Below are positions 57,863 through 64,000 of a stretch of DNA of 64,000 nt, in pieces. The position numbers and the translations under genes are program-made. A model generated the notes under the pieces. The model was not told the DNA's origin. It searched no databases and saw nothing but the letters and a program-made list of their open reading frames with translations. Numbering within the stretch: position 1 is the stretch's first letter; every line of letters starts with the position of its first letter. The stretch comes from Mycobacterium sp. 852014-52450_SCH5900713 (GTDB lineage: Bacteria; Actinomycetota; Actinomycetes; Mycobacteriales; Mycobacteriaceae), in the NCBI RefSeq assembly GCF_001667075.1, contig NZ_LZIL01000003.1, positions 62,001-126,000 of the forward strand, given 5' to 3'.

Positions 57863-59311
57863 TCAGCCCCCGTTTGCCCGGACGCCCTCTTCGACTTTTT
57901 TGCCGAGGTCGGGGTCGACGTTGCGCCAGTACTCGAACACCCGCGACAGCACCGGCTCCTTCACTCCCTTGGAGACGTGCCCAATGATGTTGTGCGCCAG
58001 CCGGTCCCGGGCCTCGTCGTCGAGGACGTCGCGGACCATGGTGCCGGCCTGTCCCCAGTCGTCGTCCTCGGCGTGCAGCGTGTAGGCGGCACGGACCATG
58101 TCGCCGTCGGCGTGCCAGCGCACCTCGGCGGCGCGGGCCGGGTCGGCGTGCGGGCCGCCGTAGGAGTTGGGCGCATACACGGGGTCGGCGACGTTCGTCA
58201 TCCGCATCGCGCCGTCCTTTGAATAGCTGTTCACCTCGACTTTCGGCGTGTTGACGGGGATCTGCCGATAGTTGGTCCCCAGCCTGGCGCGGTGCGCGTC
58301 GGAGTAGGAGAACCCGCGGGCCTGCAGCATCTTGTCGGGGCTCAGTCCGGTGCCGGGCACGGTGTTGTTCGGCTCGAAGGCCGCCTGCTCGATCTCGGTG
58401 TGGTAGTCGATGACGTTGCGGTTCAGCGTCATCTTGCCGACGTCGATCAGCGGGTAGTCGCCGTGCGGCCACACTTTGGTCAGGTCGAACGGGTTGAACC
58501 GATAGTTGCGGGCCTCCTCGTAGGGCATGATCTGCATCTTGAGCGTCCAGCTCGGGTGATCCCCGCCCTCGATTGCCTCGTAGAGGTCGCGCTGGTGGTA
58601 GTCGCCGTCCTCGCCGGCCAGCCGGTCGGCGTCCTCCTGGGTCAGGAAGTCGATGCCCTGGTCGGTGATGAAGTGGTACTTCACCCAGAAGATTTCGCCG
58701 GCGGCGTTGATCCAGCTGTAGGTGTGGCTGCTGTATCCGTTCATGTGCCGCCACGTCTTGGGGATGCCGCGATCACCCATCAGCCAGGTCACCTGATGCG
58801 CGGACTCCGGCGAGAGCGTCCAGAAGTCCCATTGCATGTTGTGGTCGCGCAAGTTCGTTGCCTGCATGCGCTTTTGGGACCGAATGAAGTGCTGGAACTT
58901 CAGCGGGTCGCGCATGAAGAACACCGGCGTGTTGTTGCCGACCAGGTCGAAATTGCCTTCGCTGGTGTAGAACTTCAGCGCGAAGCCACGCGGGTCGCGC
59001 CAGGTGTCCGGGCTGCCGCGCTCGCCCGCGACCGTGGAGAACCTGGCGAGCATGTCCGTTTTCGTGCCGGGTTGGAAGACCGCGGCCCTCGTGTACTTGC
59101 TGACGTCGTTGGTGACCTCGAAGGTGCCGAAGCCGCCGCCGCCCTTCGCGTGCGGCTGACGTTCCGGGATGCGCTCCCGGTTGAACTGGGCCATCTGCTC
59201 GATCAGGTAATGGTCCTGCAGCAGGATCGGCCCGTCGGGACCGACGGTCAACGACTGGTCGTCGCTGGGCGCAGCGATGCCGGCATCAGTGGTGGTGAAA
59301 CGCTCCGTCAT
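57863..59311 (-). CDS. monofunctional haem catalase
   Basis: A 482-residue small-subunit (clade 3) catalase. The distal histidine is in [10 protein letters not shown]; the haem-ligand tyrosine is in [26 protein letters not shown] is the family signature. It splits H2O2 in the cytosol. M. tuberculosis lacks such a gene and relies on KatG. ATG 59311 has GAGGAGA upstream. Confidence 0.95.
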   Translation of the reverse strand: MTERFTTTDAGIAAPSDDQSLTVGPDGPILLQDHYLIEQMAQFNRERIPERQPHAKGGGGFGTFEVTNDVSKYTRAAVFQPGTKTDMLARFSTVAGERGSPDTWRDPRGFALKFYTSEGNFDLVGNNTPVFFMRDPLKFQHFIRSQKRMQATNLRDHNMQWDFWTLSPESAHQVTWLMGDRGIPKTWRHMNGYSSHTYSWINAAGEIFWVKYHFITDQGIDFLTQEDADRLAGEDGDYHQRDLYEAIEGGDHPSWTLKMQIMPYEEARNYRFNPFDLTKVWPHGDYPLIDVGKMTLNRNVIDYHTEIEQAAFEPNNTVPGTGLSPDKMLQARGFSYSDAHRARLGTNYRQIPVNTPKVEVNSYSKDGAMRMTNVADPVYAPNSYGGPHADPARAAEVRWHADGDMVRAAYTLHAEDDDWGQAGTMVRDVLDDEARDRLAHNIIGHVSKGVKEPVLSRVFEYWRNVDPDLGKKVEEGVRANGG

Positions 59312-59429
59312 GTCGCTATCTCCTCGTTTGCTGGGCTTACTCCAGGCTGTGGCGACGAAAATTCTTGCGCGCCAATAACTATTCTCCGTTTCTGGACCAA
59401 GGCAAGAAAAACCTCGGCCGGGCCACCCG

Positions 59430-59894
59430 TCACGGACGCGGCGCCGGCGGGCTGGGTGTCGCGCTCGCCGGCGGCGGCCCGCCAGGACCGCTCAGACCCG
59501 GTCCGCCGGGGCCGCCCGGACCGCCGGGGGGCATGGGCACGATCAACCCCGGCCCGCCATCACCCCACGGGCCGCCGGCGGGTGCGGGCCCACCGGACCC
59601 CCACGGTCCGGGGCCGTATCCCGGTCCCCACGGCCCGTTGCCCGGCCCAGGGCCACCCGGGCCTCCGCCCGGTTTGAACATCTGGCCGTGGTGATGGTGG
59701 CAGTGGTGGTAATGCCCGAAGACGAAGGCACCGGCAAAGAACACGGTGGAGATGATGAAGACGATCCCGGCGACGATGATCACCCACGCCGCAGCCGTGT
59801 AGAGCCGCGGCGGTTTCACCCGCTCCGGGGCAGGCGGCGGCGGTGGGGGTGCAGCTGCGGGCGGGGTCGTCGACGGTTCGGGTGTCTCGCTCAT
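59430..59894 (-). CDS. His/Gly/Pro-rich membrane protein, copy 1
   Basis: A 154-residue protein with a Pro-rich N-terminus, one transmembrane helix (about 37-62, [17 protein letters not shown]), a His cluster (HYHHCHHHH) and a long Gly/Pro tail. Paralogue of the next gene and equivalent to the proline-rich proteins near Rv3705A/Rv3706c. The His cluster could bind metal. Function unknown. Confidence 0.75.
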   Translation of the reverse strand: MSETPEPSTTPPAAAPPPPPPAPERVKPPRLYTAAAWVIIVAGIVFIISTVFFAGAFVFGHYHHCHHHHGQMFKPGGGPGGPGPGNGPWGPGYGPGPWGSGGPAPAGGPWGDGGPGLIVPMPPGGPGGPGGPGLSGPGGPPPASATPSPPAPRP

Positions 59895-60051
59895 TCCTGA
59901 ATCATGCCCAGCGTCACGACGGGCATAACAGGTTCGTCCCACAAACTTGCTGTGAATCGAGATCGGGTGGTTAGTTGCCGGTGACGAAACGACACGCAGC
60001 CCGGTGCTCTGGCGAGCACCGGGCTGCTGCTTGTTTCAGGAGCGGGTCGGA

Positions 60052-60429
60052 CTACGGCGTCCGGGACGGGGCGACCGACGACGGGATCTGGCTGGGCCCG
60101 GGGGCGCCGGGGGTCGCCGACGCGGGTCCGCCCTGCTGGACGCCGGCTTGGCCACCCTGCTGGGCACCCGGGCCACCCGGACCGCCCATGCGGTGCGGAT
60201 GCATCCACGCCGCGTGGTGCTTGTGGTGGTGGTGATGACCGCCGTGGTGTCCCAGAGCCATTCCGGTGAAGAAAATGACGGAGACGATGAACACAATTCC
60301 GGCGACAATGGCAACCCATGCCGCGGCGATAAAGACCCTGGGGGTCTTGTAAAGCGCGGCTGCAGTTGCGGGTGCGGGGGCAGTTGCGGTGGAGGTCCGC
60401 GCGGTGGGGGTTTCAGATGTTTCACTCAT
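60052..60429 (-). CDS. His/Gly/Pro-rich membrane protein, copy 2
   Basis: A 125-residue paralogue of the previous gene. Both start MSET and share [14 protein letters not shown] and a His cluster (HHGGHHHHHKHH) just after the helix; the tail here is Gln/Gly/Pro rich. Possibly metal-binding at the outer face. A 12-base palindrome lies 15 bases before its ATG. Confidence 0.75.
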   Translation of the reverse strand: MSETSETPTARTSTATAPAPATAAALYKTPRVFIAAAWVAIVAGIVFIVSVIFFTGMALGHHGGHHHHHKHHAAWMHPHRMGGPGGPGAQQGGQAGVQQGGPASATPGAPGPSQIPSSVAPSRTP

Positions 60430-60444
60430 GAGACAAATGATGAA

Positions 60445-60456
60445 GGTGTTAACACC
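60445..60456. promoter_or_regulatory. palindrome GGTGTTAACACC
   Basis: A perfect 12-base palindrome 15 bases upstream of the ATG at 60429, in the 255-bp divergent gap to the TIR gene. Could be an operator; no regulator assigned. Confidence 0.35.
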
Positions 60457-60684
60457 AGTCGCGGCTATGCATCACTTAAGTAGCAGCTGTGAGATGAACA
60501 GCCATCTTGCCTGGTAGAACCCCTATCCGGCGGACCCGCTGGAACCGTGCGCGCACCGCACGCTCTGGGGCCTCCCAATCGCCCACCTGCCCCACCACCG
60601 AAGATTTACGCTGCCTGAAACGCCTCGACAGTGATGTGGCCGCCCGCAGACCGACAAACCGCCGACCCTGCATCAGGAGAAAGC

Positions 60685-62193
60685 ATGACGCTATTCGTCA
60701 GTCACTCCAGCCAGGACAAGGCGGCGATCCAGAATCTCCTGAAGGCGTTGCGGGACGCACGTCAGCACGTGTGGGTCGACGAAACGTTGGGCGGCGGTGA
60801 CGCATGGTGGCGCACCATCCTCGAGCAAATCCGGGGCTGCGACGTGTTCGTCTATGCGCTGTCGAACAACTCGATGGCGTCGAAGCCCTGCCAAGCCGAG
60901 TTGCGCTACGCGGAAGCTCTGCGCCGTCCGATCCTTCCCGTCCAGGTGGGCCCGGTCGATTCCATGCGGCTCACTCCGCTGGCCGAGACTCAAGTCATCG
61001 ACTACCGAAATCCGAACGTGGACAGCGGTATTCAGTTGATCGAAGCGGTGCACGAATTGAAGGAAAAGCTTGAGCCGCTGCCGTCACCGCTGCCCGAGGA
61101 ACCGCCGGTGCCCTTCGCCTATCTGATGCGGCTGGGCAATACCCTTGCCGACCCGGAGCTCAGCGCCCGCCAGCAGGCCGAGTTGGTGTCGGAGCTGAAG
61201 GTCGGACTGCACGAGGACGGGGCCGATCCGGCTGCGCGCCGTGACATCGCCCGATTGCTGGCCAAGCTGCGCGACCGTCCCGACGTCACCTATCAGGCGC
61301 GAAACAACATCGATGCCCTGCTCAAGTCGGTCGACGAAGAACCTTCAACCGAAGCCGCCGCGCCTGTTGCGACGCCCGGCGCGCCGGCGGAACCCGAATC
61401 GGGAGCGGTCCCGGCGGCGGGCTCCGACGCCGCGCCCCCGCACGCTCCCAAGGTCGGCAAGCGACACCGGCCGCGCGCCAGGTTGCTCATCGCCGGCGGC
61501 GCGGGTTTGGCCGTCCTGATCGCGATTGTCGTCGCCGCGGTGGTGCTCCTTCGGCCCAAGCCGGGTCCCGCCACCCTGTCCCTGGAGTCCATCCTGCTGA
61601 GCGACGCGGAGATCAACTCCATCGCGGGCACCTCCAACATGGCGAAAACCCCCGACAACCAAGGCAAGACGTTCAAGGACGTCAGCAAGGCCGTTGACGT
61701 GTCGCCGCGGTGGTGCATGGGCGTGCTCTATCCCGGCGCGGACCTGACGTATGAAGACAGCGGAGAAAAGGAACTCGACTGGGCGGCGCTGGAGGACTCG
61801 GGTGGCTGGGTCCGGGCAGGCGAGGGCAATCATCACTTCGTCGACCAAGCCGTGGCGGCCTTTCCGACCAGAGATCAGGCCCTGGACTTCGTGCGGCGCT
61901 CGGCGAACGAATGGGCGGCCTGCGATGGGAAGACGGTGACCGCGACCTACCTCGACAACGGCCGCGCATACACGTGGATCCTGGACAACCTCACCGGGCA
62001 TGCCCCGCAGATCACTCAGATGTACAGACAACAGGGCGAACGTCCCAGCTACGCGTGCCAGCGGGTGTTGCAGGCGGCGTCCAGTTATGTGATCGACGTC
62101 AAGGTGTGCGGAGACCACATCACCGATCAGGGCAGCGTGATCGCCGCGAAAATGGCCGTCAAGGTGCCGAAGTCCGCGGGGCCGAAGTTCTAA
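60685..62193 (+). CDS. TIR domain-membrane-PknH-sensor fusion
   Basis: A 502-residue protein. TIR domain at residues 1-135: LFVSHSSQDKAAIQ (box 1), CDVFVYALSNNS, and SKPCQAELRYAEAL, where the glutamate matches the NADase catalytic position. A helical linker and a Pro/Ala-rich low-complexity part follow, then a transmembrane helix (about 270-292) and an extracellular domain like PknH's sensor (HHFVDQAVAAFPTRDQA, TATYLDNGRAYTW, YACQRVLQ, VKVCGDH). ATG 60685 has AGGAGA upstream. It converges on the RyR gene with a 14-bp gap. Likely senses an outside ligand and acts on cytosolic NAD or nucleotides (inference). Confidence 0.85.
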   Translation: MTLFVSHSSQDKAAIQNLLKALRDARQHVWVDETLGGGDAWWRTILEQIRGCDVFVYALSNNSMASKPCQAELRYAEALRRPILPVQVGPVDSMRLTPLAETQVIDYRNPNVDSGIQLIEAVHELKEKLEPLPSPLPEEPPVPFAYLMRLGNTLADPELSARQQAELVSELKVGLHEDGADPAARRDIARLLAKLRDRPDVTYQARNNIDALLKSVDEEPSTEAAAPVATPGAPAEPESGAVPAAGSDAAPPHAPKVGKRHRPRARLLIAGGAGLAVLIAIVVAAVVLLRPKPGPATLSLESILLSDAEINSIAGTSNMAKTPDNQGKTFKDVSKAVDVSPRWCMGVLYPGADLTYEDSGEKELDWAALEDSGGWVRAGEGNHHFVDQAVAAFPTRDQALDFVRRSANEWAACDGKTVTATYLDNGRAYTWILDNLTGHAPQITQMYRQQGERPSYACQRVLQAASSYVIDVKVCGDHITDQGSVIAAKMAVKVPKSAGPKF

Positions 62194-62207
62194 GTGGCGG
62201 CCGTTTC

Positions 62208-63941
62208 TCACTTCTGCCGGGTGCGGATCACCTGCAGGCCGGCCGAGGCAAGGAGGGCGGGGATCTCCCGCACGAACACGCGGTCGTAGTCGGCGACCTC
62301 GTCGGGCAGGTCCGAGAAGGGCACCAGATACGGGGTCCTCTTGTTTTCGATGTCCTTCTCACCCAAAGACCAGCCGTCGGCGAGGCGCTCGGCCATCCAG
62401 CGGTCGTGTTCGGCGACCGCGAGCGTCTCGACCTCGTCGGTGCCGAACACGAATTCCGATGCGTCCCAGTCCCGCAAGGGCGCAAGGTCACAACCGATGT
62501 TGCGCAGCTTGACCCCAATGTGGCGCGCCTGCGCGCGGCTGGAATCTTTGCGTGATTCATCGAGCTCGGACCATGGCGGCGCAGGCTTGCCGGACGCGAG
62601 TTGTTCGGCGCACCAGCGACGGTGGATCGCATGGGCGATGGCCTCATACGAACCGCCGCGAGTGAGTTCGACCGTGCAGGTTCGTTCGAGGGTCGGGAAG
62701 ACATCGATGTCGGGTCCGCCGGAGCTGCCGGCCTCGTCGAGGAGGCGGGCAACCCCGCGCGACCGGGCCAGCGCGACGACCAAGGGGACGGCCGCGTCCA
62801 GTTCATGCCTCAGCTGCAATGCCAACTCGACGGATTGCTCGTCGTTGTCGGCGGTCACGTAGGCGCGGGCCAGCGGGGGCGCTCCCGCATCGGCGTGATA
62901 GGAGCGCAGCCGGTGGATGTTGCTGACAGCCGCGGGCAGCGTGATGAAGCTGCACACCTGCTCGAGGGCGGGATAGTGGCCGAGGAGCAACTTCACCCGG
63001 CGGTCGGCCTGGTTGTCGACGACGGTGACCACCAGCGCGGCGGTGTTGTCGCCGCGGTGGTCATACCAATCCCGGGCCGCGTGGTACACCACCCAGGCGC
63101 CCAGCTCATCGAGGCCGGCGATGAGGATGTGCGGGCGGTCGCGCCCGGTGTCGACGGGAAACTCGTCGAGCAGCAATCGCGCGCCGATCTCGTCGGTGTT
63201 GAAGAAGTCCAGCGCCGAGGCCGCATCGGCGCGCTCGGCCTCCCGGATCCTCAGCAGCGCGCACAGCTCCGGGTCCCCGATCTGGGCCAGACAGGTCAGC
63301 ACATTGCCGGAACGACCACCCGCAAGCGCGCTGGCAACGGCGACGATCTCGGTGTTGACCGCATCGTTCGGACACAGCGCGAGCAGCCGCGATGCGCGCC
63401 GGACGCCGGCCGCCTGCAGGGTTCGTTCCTGCTGAGCATCGCCGACGATCACCGGCACACCCCAGCCGTGGCACAGCTGCATGTTCGGATTTGCCGCGTC
63501 CGAGTCGATGACAACCACCCGATCCCCCGCCTCGCGGAGATGGTGCAGAAATGCGCTGCCCACATCTCCCAGCCCGCAGACGACCACGTGACCGCTCATC
63601 AGCGGTATGCGCATCTGTTGCACCCGGTCGCGGAACAGCGACGCCAAGCCGCTGAGCCCCGCGAAGCCGGCGACGAGCGGGGCCAGGAAGCGGGCGATAT
63701 CCAGCGTGACAGGCAGGTGATCGTCGACCGGGGTCGACGCCGTGAACAGCTTGAAGCTCCAGAAGACGATGTCGCTCGGTTCAGGATGATGCTTCCACAA
63801 CTGCCAGAACCCGATATTGCCCAGAACGAGCGCCGCGACGCCCACCCCGGCGAGCACGTGCCAGCGGTAGTCGGCCAATAACAGTGCGAGCGATCGCAGA
63901 GAATTCGGCACAGAGCGCCGAGCACCACGACTGCCATTCAC
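62208..63941 (-). CDS. TrkA-N membrane protein with RyR domain
   Basis: A 577-residue protein. Two hydrophobic helices (about 30-50 and 83-105) with no TVGYG-type potassium filter between them. Next a Rossmann TrkA-N domain (HVVVCGLGDVGSAFL, VVVIDSD), a second degenerate Rossmann domain (HILIAGLDELGAWVVY), then a C-terminal RyR domain (about 510-572: EHDRWMAERLADGW, TPYLVPFSDLPDEV, IPALLASAGLQVI). Bacterial RyR domains have been proposed as ligand sensors in nucleotide-signalling systems. Start GTG 63941; a 47-bp dyad begins exactly there. Confidence 0.83.
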   Translation of the reverse strand: MNGSRGARRSVPNSLRSLALLLADYRWHVLAGVGVAALVLGNIGFWQLWKHHPEPSDIVFWSFKLFTASTPVDDHLPVTLDIARFLAPLVAGFAGLSGLASLFRDRVQQMRIPLMSGHVVVCGLGDVGSAFLHHLREAGDRVVVIDSDAANPNMQLCHGWGVPVIVGDAQQERTLQAAGVRRASRLLALCPNDAVNTEIVAVASALAGGRSGNVLTCLAQIGDPELCALLRIREAERADAASALDFFNTDEIGARLLLDEFPVDTGRDRPHILIAGLDELGAWVVYHAARDWYDHRGDNTAALVVTVVDNQADRRVKLLLGHYPALEQVCSFITLPAAVSNIHRLRSYHADAGAPPLARAYVTADNDEQSVELALQLRHELDAAVPLVVALARSRGVARLLDEAGSSGGPDIDVFPTLERTCTVELTRGGSYEAIAHAIHRRWCAEQLASGKPAPPWSELDESRKDSSRAQARHIGVKLRNIGCDLAPLRDWDASEFVFGTDEVETLAVAEHDRWMAERLADGWSLGEKDIENKRTPYLVPFSDLPDEVADYDRVFVREIPALLASAGLQVIRTRQK

Positions 63942-63987
63942 GCCAATATCGTTTCACCGCTGGTCAGCGGTGTCTGGCATATTGGCG
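63941..63987. promoter_or_regulatory. 47-bp nested dyad ahead of the RyR gene
   Basis: Outer arms CGCCAATAT/ATATTGGCG (perfect 9 bp) enclose CACCGCTG-GT-CAGCGGTG (perfect 8 bp); both share one centre. Placed at and upstream of the GTG start, so it may be an operator or, at the RNA level, a control hairpin. Confidence 0.5.
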
Positions 63988-64000
63988 CGGCGGGGGGCGA

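Overview
The window is GC-rich chromosomal DNA from a slow-growing Mycobacterium. Most of the left and right thirds follow, gene for gene, the M. tuberculosis order I remember for Rv3669 to Rv3706c: ephE, marP, a Nudix gene, a TlpA-like gene, nth, crp, the Get3-like ATPase pair, whiB4, ponA2 and cds1 on the left; Rv3688c to Rv3695, glpK and the ergothioneine genes on the right. A monofunctional catalase, a selenocysteine formate dehydrogenase and a stressosome module, none of which M. tuberculosis carries at this place, point to a non-tuberculous species, perhaps close to the M. avium complex. Species assignment is inference.

Layout. 1-14.9 kb is a conserved housekeeping block: epoxide hydrolase, the acid-resistance protease MarP, nth repair, Crp, MBL/RidA genes, the ATPase pair, WhiB4, PonA2 and cysteine desulfhydrase, ending at tRNA-Pro(CGG). 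15-39 kb differs strongly from M. tuberculosis. It holds small membrane and zinc-ribbon genes, a HAD phosphatase, the anti-anti-sigma factor RsfB, then a complete RsbR-RsbS-RsbT-RsbX-RsbU-like stress-signalling operon. Next come an iron-dependent redox enzyme, a CDGSH protein with a methyltransferase, an SRPBCC/alcohol dehydrogenase/PfpI operon and an F420 oxidoreductase. The block ends with a selenocysteine formate dehydrogenase (in-frame UGA plus SECIS hairpin) beside selD, tRNA-Sec, selA and selB.

39-47.7 kb is the conserved MoxR2-DUF58 operon with SpoIIM and RDD membrane proteins, plus an added small membrane gene and a PadR regulator. 47.7-57 kb holds glpK, a glutamate-cysteine-ligase-like gene, a methyltransferase and the whole ergothioneine operon egtA-egtB-egtC-egtD-egtE. 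57-64 kb holds a PknH-sensor-like exported protein, a catalase, two paralogous His/Gly/Pro-rich membrane proteins, and a convergent pair: a TIR-membrane-sensor fusion facing a TrkA-N/RyR-domain membrane protein.

How it fits together. The most coherent signal is that at least seven exact GTTT-N15/16-GGGTA promoters (the mycobacterial SigF type), and two GTGT variants, sit just ahead of accessory genes around the RsfB/RsbRSTXU cluster, including the formate dehydrogenase operon. RsfB is a known SigF-pathway anti-anti-sigma factor, so the window may carry a stress sensor, its phospho-relay and much of its output regulon side by side. The TIR/RyR pair at the right end is the best candidate for an undescribed nucleotide-signalling or conflict system. 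Many genes have a TANNNT box 6-8 bases before the start codon, which fits leaderless transcription, and most operons use ATGA/GTGA overlaps for coupling.
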